Source: Verrucomicrobiales bacterium
GTDB taxonomy: Bacteria > Verrucomicrobiota > Verrucomicrobiia > Limisphaerales > UBA1100
Assembly: GCA_011523245.1 (NCBI GenBank)
Contig: WTHG01000319.1
Span: 1-13,721 of the forward strand
Direction: 5' to 3'
Length of the DNA: 13,721 nucleotides
The translations under genes and the position numbers were made by a program. Shown piece by piece: positions 1 to 6,567 of this stretch. Position 1 is the stretch's first letter, and each line of letters starts with the position of its first letter. The notes under the pieces were generated by a model. The model ran no database searches, was not told the origin of the DNA, and worked only from the letters and a program-made list of their open reading frames with translations.

Positions 1-306
1 GATTTATCCGTAAACCGCACCCGCCTTCAGGGGATCATCGAAGGCTTCTGTCAATTTTTCCCCGCCTTCAGCCCGGACGACTTCACCGGTATCGAGCCAT
101 GGAGCGGCCTGCGCCCCTGCACACCCGACGGTCTCCCCTGTATCGGCACCATCCCCGGAACTACCAACGCCACCGTCGCCACCGGCCACAACATGCTCGG
201 TCTCAGCCTGGGTCCGGTGACAGGCAACTTGGTGGCGGGTCAAATTATCGGTCAATCATCTCCGCCGTTTGATGCAGCGCGCCTAGCCGCGGGACGTTTT
301 CAGTAA
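1..306 (+). CDS. FAD-dependent D-amino acid dehydrogenase-like oxidoreductase, C-terminal end (5' partial)
   Basis: The open frame enters from the left edge in frame 1 and stops at the TAA at 304-306, giving about 101 visible residues. The visible part resembles the C-terminal FAD-binding end of DadA/glycine-oxidase-type flavoproteins (DAO fold). It has a W-S-G-L-R-P-x-T-P-D-G-L-P-x-I-G stretch followed by an A-T-G-H-N-M-L-G-L-S-L-G-P-V-T-G segment, which in this family closes over the flavin and substrate. Such enzymes oxidatively deaminate D-amino acids or related amines and pass electrons to FAD. The N-terminal Rossmann GxGxxG motif lies outside the window, so the substrate class cannot be settled; other DAO-fold amine oxidases remain possible. 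It is followed 44 bases later by a secreted DUF6807 protein on the same strand, with no obvious functional link. Confidence 0.85.
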   Translation, partial: DLSVNRTRLQGIIEGFCQFFPAFSPDDFTGIEPWSGLRPCTPDGLPCIGTIPGTTNATVATGHNMLGLSLGPVTGNLVAGQIIGQSSPPFDAARLAAGRFQ

Positions 307-350
307 AAGGGCTTGTGCGCGGGCCGCGTCGGCGACAGGCTTAGGCACGC

Positions 351-1295
351 ATGAAAGCATGGACTCGCATTTTCCTGTTGGCTGCCGTTCTGCCGTTGGC
401 ACTGTCGGTTGTAGCCGGTGAATTTTCCGTAGAAAAAAACAAAACCGGCGTCACCGTAAAATATGATGGTAAGCTGCTGACGCGTTATGTGATCGGGCAA
501 TCGAACAAGCCGTATCTCTGGCCGATTATTGGGCCGAGCGGTGATGAAGTGACGCGCGCGTTTCCGATGGAAAAACGCGACGGCGAACGACATGACCATC
601 CGCATCATCGTTCCTTTTGGTTTGGCCATCAGGGCATTGGTGGGTTTGATACATGGCATGAACCAGCCAGCGGTCGGCGCACGACACTGGGCAGCACGGT
701 GCATCGTGAATTTGTGAAGGTGCAGGGCGGCAAGTCGGCGGTGATTGTGACGCGCAATGATTACGTGGGCGGCGGCAAGAAGTTATTGGCCGATGAACGC
801 ACGCATGTGTTTCGCGTCGAGAACGGTCAGCGGATCATTGACGTGACGATCAAGTTTATCGCCGAGCATGGTGATTGTGTTTTGGGCGATAAAAAAGATG
901 CCGGCTTCAGTGTGCGTGTGGCCACCAGCATGGATGTGGACAGCAAGAAAGGCGGCCGCCTGATCAATAGCCACGGCGTGACGGACAGGGCGGCTTGGGG
1001 CAAGCGCGCGGAGTGGGTGGATTACCACGGGCCGGTCAATGGCAAGACCGTGGGCGTGGCGATTCTGAATCACCCAAGCAGTTTCCGGCACCCCACGCCC
1101 TGGCATGTGCGCACCTACGGTCTGTTCACTGCCAACCCCTTCGGGCTCAAGAGCCTCGGTCAGGGCAAGGACGGCGCTTACACGCTCAAAAAAGGTAAAA
1201 GCCTGACCCTGCGCCATCGCGTGATCTTCCATCTGGGTGACGAAAAAGCCGCCAAGATTGCTGAGGCCTATAAAGCTTACGCGACTGAGAAGTAA
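351..1295 (+). CDS. Secreted PmoA-family (DUF6807) protein
   Basis: This is a 314-residue protein with an N-terminal signal peptide (residues 1 to about 22: positive MKAWTR start, hydrophobic core, cleavage near V-A-G). The mature part matches the DUF6807/'PmoA' family. It has a His-rich R-H-D-H-P-H-H-R-S motif at about 80-88, then F-W-F-G-H-Q-G, and a late W-H-V-R-x-Y-G-L-F-x-A-N-P-F-G segment. Despite the Pfam name, members in Verrucomicrobia and Planctomycetes are usually secreted, predicted beta-sandwich proteins of unknown reaction found near carbohydrate-active enzymes, and methane oxidation should not be inferred. A weak AGG at 343-345 precedes the ATG by five bases. Its TAA stop overlaps the ATG of the next gene by one base, so the two are probably translated from one message. 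Confidence 0.85.
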   Translation: MKAWTRIFLLAAVLPLALSVVAGEFSVEKNKTGVTVKYDGKLLTRYVIGQSNKPYLWPIIGPSGDEVTRAFPMEKRDGERHDHPHHRSFWFGHQGIGGFDTWHEPASGRRTTLGSTVHREFVKVQGGKSAVIVTRNDYVGGGKKLLADERTHVFRVENGQRIIDVTIKFIAEHGDCVLGDKKDAGFSVRVATSMDVDSKKGGRLINSHGVTDRAAWGKRAEWVDYHGPVNGKTVGVAILNHPSSFRHPTPWHVRTYGLFTANPFGLKSLGQGKDGAYTLKKGKSLTLRHRVIFHLGDEKAAKIAEAYKAYATEK

Positions 1296-2212
1296 TGCGC
1301 GGATTGGTTTGGTTGCTTGTCTTAGCGGTAGCTCCTCTGGAGGCGGCCGTTTCTGGGGATGCTCAAATTCGTGCCCAAGCAGGTCCTTCTGAAATCGTGA
1401 TTACGACCACCAGCCGGTTGGCCGGGGCGATTCATTCGCTGACCTGGAACGGACGGGAGTTTATCGACAGCACCGATCATGGTCGGCAGTTGCAGTCGGC
1501 TTCCAATTTCGATGCCGGATCGCGCTTCGTACCGGAAACGTTTAATCCCACCGAAGCGGGGTCGCGCTTTGACGGGGCCGGCCCGAAGAGTTCGAGCGTG
1601 TTGCATGCATTGACGGCGAAGGGCAGGGTGCTGCGCACTGAAAGCCAAATGGCGTTTTGGTTGAAGCCGGGCGAGAAGTCTTTTGGCAATCCGGCTAAAA
1701 ACACCGCTGTCTTATCCCAGCATCTACTGAAGAAGACGGTGACGCTCGGAGTGCATGGATTGCCCCACGCCATTGGGTACGATGTGATCTTCACGATTCC
1801 TAAAGCCGAACACCATCGGTATGCGCAATTCGAGGTGGTCACCGGCTATATGCCACCCGTTTTCTCGAAATTCTGGAGTTTTGATCTGGCCACCAAGAAA
1901 CTCTCGCCCTTGTCCGATGGCCCTGGTGAACAAGCGCGGCCGGTAATTTTTTCCACACCCGATGCCCAGTATGCCATGGGTGTGTGGTCGGCTCAGCAAC
2001 CTTCCAAAGGTTTTGAGCAAGCAGGCTATGGACGATTCCGGTTTGAGGCGGAACAGGTCGTGAAATGGAACTGTGTCTTTCGGGAAAAGCACGAGAAGCG
2101 ATTGCCTGCGGGAGATTATTCCTACCGCTGTTATGTGCTAGTCGGTTCTCTAGAGAATGTTAAGGAAACCATGACTTCCCTGTATCAAAGGTACAAGGGG
2201 AGCTGCCAATAA
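1295..2212 (+). CDS. Secreted protein of unknown function, coupled to the DUF6807 gene
   Basis: This 305-residue protein has a signal peptide (residues 1 to about 18, M-R-G-L-V-W-L-L-V-L core, cleavage near E-A-A). I do not recognise a named family. Visible features are L-T-W-N-G-R-E-F-I-D at about 49-58, D-H-G-R-Q-L-Q-S-A at 61-69, and an E-x-F-N-P-T-E-A-G-S segment at about 81-90. The rest is rich in predicted beta strands, with aromatic and charged residues typical of a carbohydrate-binding or mutarotase-like beta-sandwich. That fold assignment is inference only. The start is fixed by the TAATG overlap with the upstream stop; GAG/AAG just before it could serve as a weak ribosome site. The pairing suggests both proteins act outside the cytoplasm on the same substrate. 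Confidence 0.8.
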   Translation: MRGLVWLLVLAVAPLEAAVSGDAQIRAQAGPSEIVITTTSRLAGAIHSLTWNGREFIDSTDHGRQLQSASNFDAGSRFVPETFNPTEAGSRFDGAGPKSSSVLHALTAKGRVLRTESQMAFWLKPGEKSFGNPAKNTAVLSQHLLKKTVTLGVHGLPHAIGYDVIFTIPKAEHHRYAQFEVVTGYMPPVFSKFWSFDLATKKLSPLSDGPGEQARPVIFSTPDAQYAMGVWSAQQPSKGFEQAGYGRFRFEAEQVVKWNCVFREKHEKRLPAGDYSYRCYVLVGSLENVKETMTSLYQRYKGSCQ

Positions 2213-2224
2213 AAGCGTTGTAAA

Positions 2225-2239
2225 TGAGACTGAGTTTCA
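2225..2239. promoter_or_regulatory. Candidate Fur box upstream of feoA
   Basis: TGAGACTGAGTTTCA is a 7-1-7 near-palindrome: the left arm TGAGACT and the reverse complement of the right arm (TGAAACT) agree at six of seven positions. Against the classic Fur 7-1-7 pattern TGATAATnATTATCA it matches 10 of 14 defined positions. It lies 16 bases before the feoA ATG, between a weak -35-like TTGTAA (2218-2223) and a poor -10-like stretch near 2241-2246, where binding would block transcription. The sequence match is observed; Fur binding is inferred from the ferrous iron operon that follows. Confidence 0.5.
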
Positions 2240-2255
2240 ATAAGTTTCCCGGCGC

Positions 2256-2492
2256 ATGGATGAGCCACGGGACATTTGCCAATTGGCGGACGGTGAAGAA
2301 GCGCTATTGGGTGATATGAATCTGCCCGAAGCGACCGGCGATCGCTTGCGTGAAATGGGATTGTTGCCGGGGGCGACGGTAAAGCTGATTCGGCGGGCGC
2401 CCTTGGGGTGTCCTATCGAATTTGAACTGGGCGGTTCACGTTTGGCATTGCGGCGGGCAGATGCGGCGCAAATTTTCGCTCAGCAATCATGA
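2256..2492 (+). CDS. feoA: FeoA, ferrous iron transport accessory protein
   Basis: The 78-residue product is a single SH3-like FeoA domain, the usual size for stand-alone FeoA. The segment from L-P-E-A-T-G-D-R-L-R-E-M-G-L-L-P-G (about 22-38), with the R-E-M-G-L-x-P-G core followed by P-L-G-C-P-I-E-F, is the family signature. FeoA is a small cytosolic protein needed for full activity of the FeoB iron transporter, probably by interacting with its G domain. The gene is first in the feo operon, and its TGA overlaps the feoB ATG by four bases (ATGA). No Shine-Dalgarno sequence is seen before its ATG. A Fur-box-like palindrome immediately upstream predicts repression when iron is plentiful. Confidence 0.95.
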   Translation: MDEPRDICQLADGEEALLGDMNLPEATGDRLREMGLLPGATVKLIRRAPLGCPIEFELGGSRLALRRADAAQIFAQQS

Positions 2493-4339
2493 ATTCTCCC
2501 CGTACCTTTGCCTTGGTGGGTAATCCCAATACGGGCAAGACCACTCTCTTCAATGCTCTGACCGGTCTGCGCCAGAAGGTGGCCAATTATCCCGGTGTGA
2601 CGGTTGAGAAAAAAACTGGCACGGGCCGCAACCGGCATGGCGAGGCATTTGCCGTCATTGATCTGCCGGGCGCGTATTCTCTGGAGCCCAAGTCGCCGGA
2701 TGAGGAGGTCACGCGCGCCGTGTTGCACGGCGAACGCCCGGACACGCCGCGACCAGATGCCGTCATTTGTCTGGTGGACGCCGGCAATCTCGAGCGCCAT
2801 CTGTACCTTGCCACGCAGGTGATGGAACTGGATCTGCCGGTGATTGTGGTGGTTAACAAGACTGATACGGCAGAAGAACGCGGCGTTACAGTGGCCACGA
2901 AGAAACTGGCCGAGCGCCTCGGCGTGCCGGTGGTGCCCATGCAGGCCAACGAACGTGTGGGCATGGAGGCTTTGCAGGTGGCGCTCAGTGCCGAGCCGGT
3001 TAAGGCGAACTGGAAGCCGGTGGAAGGTGATACGGCCGCACGTTACAAAGCAATTGGCAAATTGATTGAAGGCGCGGTGGCACGCGATGGTGAAGAACGT
3101 CTCACACCCAGCGACCGATGGGACGGCGTGCTGGTGCATCCGGTGTTTGGCTGGCTGGTTTTACTTGGCATTTTGGGCGGTTTGTTTTTCACGCTGTTCA
3201 GCTTGGCCGGATATCCGATGGATCTCATTGACGGCACGTTCGGCTGGCTTAGCAGTCAGGTCGAGGCCCGCATGGCAGACGGCGATCTGCGCGCGCTCAT
3301 CACCGAGGGTATCATTGGCGGCGTGGGTGGCGTGGTGATTTTTCTACCGCAGATTCTCATTCTATTTTTCTTTATCGGCCTCATGGAAAACACCGGCTAC
3401 CTCGCGCGTGTGTCCTTCATGATGGATCGCCTGATGGCGGGTGTAGGCCTGAACGGCAAAGCCTTTGTGCCGTTGCTCAGCTCGTACGCCTGCGCCATCC
3501 CCGGAATCATGGCCACGCGCACGATGGAAAGTGCGCGCGACCGGCTGATTACCACCCTGGTCGCGCCCATCACCAGTTGCTCCGCGCGCCTGCCGGTGTA
3601 CGTCATGCTCATCGCGCTGATGCTGCCTGTGGGCACCGCCGGCCAAAAGGCATTGGTGATGCTCGGCTTATATGTGCTGAGCATCGTCGGCGTTTACGCC
3701 TTTGCCTACGTGTTCAACCGCACGCTGGACCGAAAGGAGCAGACGTTGTTCGTGCTGGAACTGCCGGCCTACCAACGCCCGAGCTGGCGTGAGATCGGCC
3801 TGCAGATGTATGACCGCGGCAAAATCTTTCTGCGACGCGCTGGCACGGTGATCCTTGGTCTTTCCATCGTGCTCTGGGCGCTGACGACTTATCCGAAGAC
3901 CGACTCCGAAGACGGCAGTGAACAACTCGCTCATAGCGCCGCCGGGCGAATGGGCAAAGCCATCGAGCCGGTCATCGAGCCACTCGGGTACGACTGGAAA
4001 ATGGGCATCGGCCTCGTGGCGTCATTCGCCGCGCGTGAAGTGTTTGTCAGCACCATGTCGATCATCTACACCGGTGAAGAACAGGATGAGGAAAAAACCA
4101 TCCGCACGAGCATGGCCGCCGAAAAACGCGCTGACGGCCAGCCCGCCTACAATGTGCGCACCTGCCTGAGTCTGTTGGTTTTTTATGTCTTCGCCATGCA
4201 ATGCCTCAGCACCGTGGCCGTGACGCGACGCGAAACCAACAGCTGGAAGTGGGCCATCCTACAGGTCGTTTACCTCACCGGCTTCGCCTATGTCGCCGCG
4301 CTGGCTACCTATCAAATCGGGGGCTTCTTCCTGTCATGA
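2489..4339 (+). CDS. feoB: FeoB, ferrous iron transporter with GTPase domain
   Basis: This 616-residue inner-membrane Fe(II) transporter carries a cytosolic N-terminal G domain: G1 G-N-P-N-T-G-K-T at 11-18, G2 within Y-P-G-V-T-V-E (Thr38), G3 D-L-P-G at 58-61, G4 N-K-T-D at 123-126. The membrane part starts near residue 215 and contains the family hallmarks: a gate-type segment with Cys followed by A-I-P-G-I-M-A-T-R-T, the S-C-S-A-R-L-P-V-Y motif, and the second gate-like F-A-A-R-E-V-F-V-S-T-M. All key residues appear intact. It is shorter than the E. coli protein (about 770 residues) and lacks a Cys-rich C-terminal extension; the next gene, which overlaps by ATGA, supplies a separate Cys-rich tail. 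Order feoA-feoB-small membrane protein is typical of many anaerobic and facultative bacteria. Confidence 0.96.
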   Translation: MNSPRTFALVGNPNTGKTTLFNALTGLRQKVANYPGVTVEKKTGTGRNRHGEAFAVIDLPGAYSLEPKSPDEEVTRAVLHGERPDTPRPDAVICLVDAGNLERHLYLATQVMELDLPVIVVVNKTDTAEERGVTVATKKLAERLGVPVVPMQANERVGMEALQVALSAEPVKANWKPVEGDTAARYKAIGKLIEGAVARDGEERLTPSDRWDGVLVHPVFGWLVLLGILGGLFFTLFSLAGYPMDLIDGTFGWLSSQVEARMADGDLRALITEGIIGGVGGVVIFLPQILILFFFIGLMENTGYLARVSFMMDRLMAGVGLNGKAFVPLLSSYACAIPGIMATRTMESARDRLITTLVAPITSCSARLPVYVMLIALMLPVGTAGQKALVMLGLYVLSIVGVYAFAYVFNRTLDRKEQTLFVLELPAYQRPSWREIGLQMYDRGKIFLRRAGTVILGLSIVLWALTTYPKTDSEDGSEQLAHSAAGRMGKAIEPVIEPLGYDWKMGIGLVASFAAREVFVSTMSIIYTGEEQDEEKTIRTSMAAEKRADGQPAYNVRTCLSLLVFYVFAMQCLSTVAVTRRETNSWKWAILQVVYLTGFAYVAALATYQIGGFFLS

Positions 4340-4467
4340 GCGACTGGCAATCATGGGCCGCTCCCGCTGTGGTGATTATCACCTTGGGCATTCTCTTATG
4401 GCGTAATTTGCGACCGAGTAAAGAGGCAAGCTGCGATGAGGAATGCAATTGCGGTAAGAAAGAGTGA
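4336..4467 (+). CDS. FeoB-associated Cys-rich membrane protein (43 aa)
   Basis: This small gene starts at the ATG that overlaps the feoB stop by four bases and ends with TGA at 4465-4467. The 43-residue product has one membrane span at about 8-22 (A-A-P-A-V-V-I-I-T-L-G-I-L-L-W), then R-N-L-R-P-S-K, which by the positive-inside rule puts the tail in the cytoplasm. The tail carries three cysteines in C-D-E-E-C-N-C-G (C-x3-C-x-C) and ends in lysines. This matches the layout of the FeoB-associated Cys-rich membrane protein family (PF12669-like), which occurs directly after feoB and may stand in for FeoC. The Cys cluster could bind iron or an iron-sulfur centre, but this is inference. A larger frame through it from 4201 is only an overlap with feoB. 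Confidence 0.85.
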   Translation: MSDWQSWAAPAVVIITLGILLWRNLRPSKEASCDEECNCGKKE

Positions 4468-5442
4468 TTAGCAGTTTTCAGGATTGGTACTTCCAGAGCA
4501 CACATTGATCTCAATAGTGGAATGGACAACACCCAAATGATCAGGGATCAATTCCTTATAGTGCCGGGCATCGCGGGGGTGGTGTGTTACAAGAGCAAGA
4601 GCGACTGAATATTTTCCGGGGCCGATTGCCCAAACATGAAGGTCGCAAATCTGGTTGTCATGGACAGATTCAATTTTTTCCCGAATGGTTTGGGAGATTT
4701 CGCGAGGTGCTTCGTAATCCAACAGCACTTTGCTGGATTGGCGGATCAATCCCCAGGCCCAGCTTGTCACCAAAATCGCTCCCAAAATACCCATGCAAGG
4801 GTCCATCCAATTCCAGCCTAGGTATTTCCCCGCCAGCAACGCGCCGATGGCGAGTATTGATGTCAGGGCATCGGCTAATACGTGTAAATAAGCCGACCGA
4901 AGATTGTGGTCATGTTGTGAATGGTCCTTATTCTCGAATCCATGACTGTGGTCATGACTATGAGAATGGCTATGGCCGGAATTACCGCCTGTGCTCAAAA
5001 GGAATACGCTGGCACCGTTTACCAGTAACCCGATTATGGCTACAAAGATTGCTGAATTGAATGCGATTTCAACCGGATTCCAGAATCGTTCCACGCTTTC
5101 CCAAGCCATCAAAAGTGCAAACCCTAACAGTAAGATGGCTCCAGTAAAACCTGCCAGCGAATTGACTTTGCCGGTGCCAAAACTAAACTTTGGATTTGCT
5201 GCATTTCGGCGAGCGTATGAGTACGCAAAAGCAGCGATTCCCAACGCGGCAGTATGCGAAGCCATGTGCAGGCCATCGGCCAAAAGGGCCATGGAACCAA
5301 ACATAATTCCGCAAATGATTTCCACGACCATGGTGGTGGCCGTTAGGGCGATTACCCATTTGGTGCGCCGTTCCCCTTCTTGAGGCTGGTCTTGCCCGAA
5401 AACATGATCGTGTTGCCATGATTCGATGGAGTGCCTGTGCAT
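4468..5442 (-). CDS. dmeF: Cation diffusion facilitator, DmeF-like Co/Ni efflux transporter
   Basis: This is a 324-residue CDF-family metal/proton antiporter. The N-terminal S-W-Q-H-D-H-V-F, E-R-R-T and F-G-S-M-A-L-L-A-D-G-x-H-x-x-x-H segment (Asp56, His59, His63) follows the DmeF subgroup rather than plain zinc exporters. Six membrane spans are apparent. A His-rich cytosolic loop at 157-179 (H-S-H-S-H-S-H-D-H-S-H) precedes the second metal-site motif H-V-L-A-D (His187, Asp191). The C-terminal cytosolic domain has D-L-H-V-W near 267-271. DmeF exports cobalt and nickel; zinc or iron transport cannot be excluded. The start at 5442 fits the family N-terminus, though no ribosome site is visible. 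Its stop abuts the feo operon stop with no spacer. No DmeR-type regulator is present in the window. Confidence 0.88.
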   Translation of the reverse strand: MHRHSIESWQHDHVFGQDQPQEGERRTKWVIALTATTMVVEIICGIMFGSMALLADGLHMASHTAALGIAAFAYSYARRNAANPKFSFGTGKVNSLAGFTGAILLLGFALLMAWESVERFWNPVEIAFNSAIFVAIIGLLVNGASVFLLSTGGNSGHSHSHSHDHSHGFENKDHSQHDHNLRSAYLHVLADALTSILAIGALLAGKYLGWNWMDPCMGILGAILVTSWAWGLIRQSSKVLLDYEAPREISQTIREKIESVHDNQICDLHVWAIGPGKYSVALALVTHHPRDARHYKELIPDHLGVVHSTIEINVCSGSTNPENC

Positions 5443-5544
5443 GGGGCATTGAATAATTCATTATTAAGCGTGAATCAATCTTACCAATGTATGTGGTCGA
5501 CTTTTGCTGAAAGCCGCGAGTAAGTTTGTGCCACCAAATAAACT
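5443..5544. promoter_or_regulatory. Divergent promoter region between dmeF and the kinase gene
   Basis: These 102 bases separate two divergent starts and must carry or lie close to both promoters. The dmeF-proximal half is AT-rich compared with its surroundings. It contains a perfect 5-1-5 palindrome TGAATAATTCA (5450-5460) and a second TGAATCA (5471-5477). On the minus strand TTGATT with a 17-base gap to TATTCA is a weak promoter match that would leave a very short dmeF leader. No firm operator family can be named. Confidence 0.4.
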
Positions 5545-6531
5545 ATGAACGAAACGCCAAATCCAACCGATGAACCATCCGGCCAACCCGGTGGTGATGG
5601 TTTTTTTCGGTTGGCTGAGACGGACAAGACATTTGATCTACGCTGGCGGAGTGGATCGCTGAAGTACCGTGATTTCAAATTGCTTAGCGAAGGTGGCATA
5701 GCGAAGTTGTACTCAGTTTTTGATGAAAATCTGCGGCGTACGGTTATTTACAAAACTCTGCACGATCACTTGCGCGAGGATGAAATCGAGACACAGCGGT
5801 TCCTGCGCGAGGCACGGGTTACTGCCAACATCGCCCATCCCGGCACCGTGCCGCTGTACGAACTTGGGCGCGATCGTGATGGTAATTTGTTTTTTACAAT
5901 GAAACACGTGCGCGGCCGGGACCTGCGCAACATCATTGATGCCCTGCACGAGGGGGATGCCGCCACAACCACCGCCTTTCCGTTGCCGACGTTGGTGGAC
6001 ATCCTCATTCGTGCCACCGAGACCGTTGCCCACGCCCATTCGCGCGGCGTGATCCATCGTGACCTCAAGCCGGCGAATATTTTGACCGGCCAATTCAGCG
6101 TCACCTACGTCATCGACTGGGGCCTCGCCAAGGTGTGGGGCGAACCGGACATTGCACATCCCGAGATGGGCCACGATGAAGACCCCGCCCTCACGCCGGT
6201 GGGTCGCCGCTACGGCACACCCTTTTACATGGCGCCCGAGCTGGCCCGCGGCGACGCCCACATTGATGGCCGCGCCGATGTCTTCAGCCTCGGCCTCATC
6301 CTTTACGAAATCCTCACTCACCGCCAACTCATCAACGGCGAGACCATGCAGGAAGTCGTCGACAACCTCCTCAATCAACCGTTTCCCAAACCCAGCGAGG
6401 CCGCCCCGCAAAATGACATCCCACCCGCCCTCGAAGCCATCTGCCTGCGGGCGCTGGAGAAAAGGCCCAAGGATCGTTATGCGGATGTCGGTTCCCTGCT
6501 GGAAGCCTTGCGTGATTTACGCGAGGCGTAA
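5545..6531 (+). CDS. Soluble Hanks-type serine/threonine protein kinase
   Basis: The 328-residue protein is a bare bacterial Ser/Thr kinase domain with no membrane span, PASTA or other sensor region, so it is probably cytosolic. The catalytic elements are present: a degenerate Gly loop E-G-G-I-A-K-L-Y at about 49-56, ATP-site Lys70 in V-I-Y-K, helix-C Glu89, catalytic loop H-R-D-L-K-P-A-N at 171-178 (Asp173, Asn178), metal-binding Asp191 in I-D-W-G, and M-A-P-E at 229-232. DWG replaces the usual DFG, and the third loop Gly is Ala; DWG is common in kinases of this bacterial group, so activity is likely. The first 40 residues are Pro/Gly-rich and probably disordered. It is divergent from dmeF and 36 bases before the large secreted gene; the substrate is unknown. 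Confidence 0.92.
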   Translation: MNETPNPTDEPSGQPGGDGFFRLAETDKTFDLRWRSGSLKYRDFKLLSEGGIAKLYSVFDENLRRTVIYKTLHDHLREDEIETQRFLREARVTANIAHPGTVPLYELGRDRDGNLFFTMKHVRGRDLRNIIDALHEGDAATTTAFPLPTLVDILIRATETVAHAHSRGVIHRDLKPANILTGQFSVTYVIDWGLAKVWGEPDIAHPEMGHDEDPALTPVGRRYGTPFYMAPELARGDAHIDGRADVFSLGLILYEILTHRQLINGETMQEVVDNLLNQPFPKPSEAAPQNDIPPALEAICLRALEKRPKDRYADVGSLLEALRDLREA

Positions 6532-6567
6532 GGTTGCCTTAGTCATGGCCGTGCTTTAGCCTGCGGC

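Noticed and set aside
309..342. Possible imperfect stem-loop after the dehydrogenase stop (GCTTGT with ACAGGC)
   Set aside because: The stem needs a bulge and G-U pairs, the loop is large and no U-tract follows, so it is too weak to call a terminator.
351..1295. Methane monooxygenase subunit, suggested by the family name PmoA
   Set aside because: The protein is a soluble secreted DUF6807 member with a signal peptide. It has none of the membrane architecture of particulate methane monooxygenase, and no pmoB or pmoC is nearby.
2480..3139. A 219-codon minus-strand open frame across the feoB G domain
   Set aside because: It lies wholly antisense to clear GTPase motifs of FeoB, and its product shows no recognisable motif.
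4584..5383. Plus-strand open frames of 158 and 130 codons opposite dmeF
   Set aside because: The minus strand encodes a full-length CDF transporter with all metal-site motifs; the plus-strand products have no family features.
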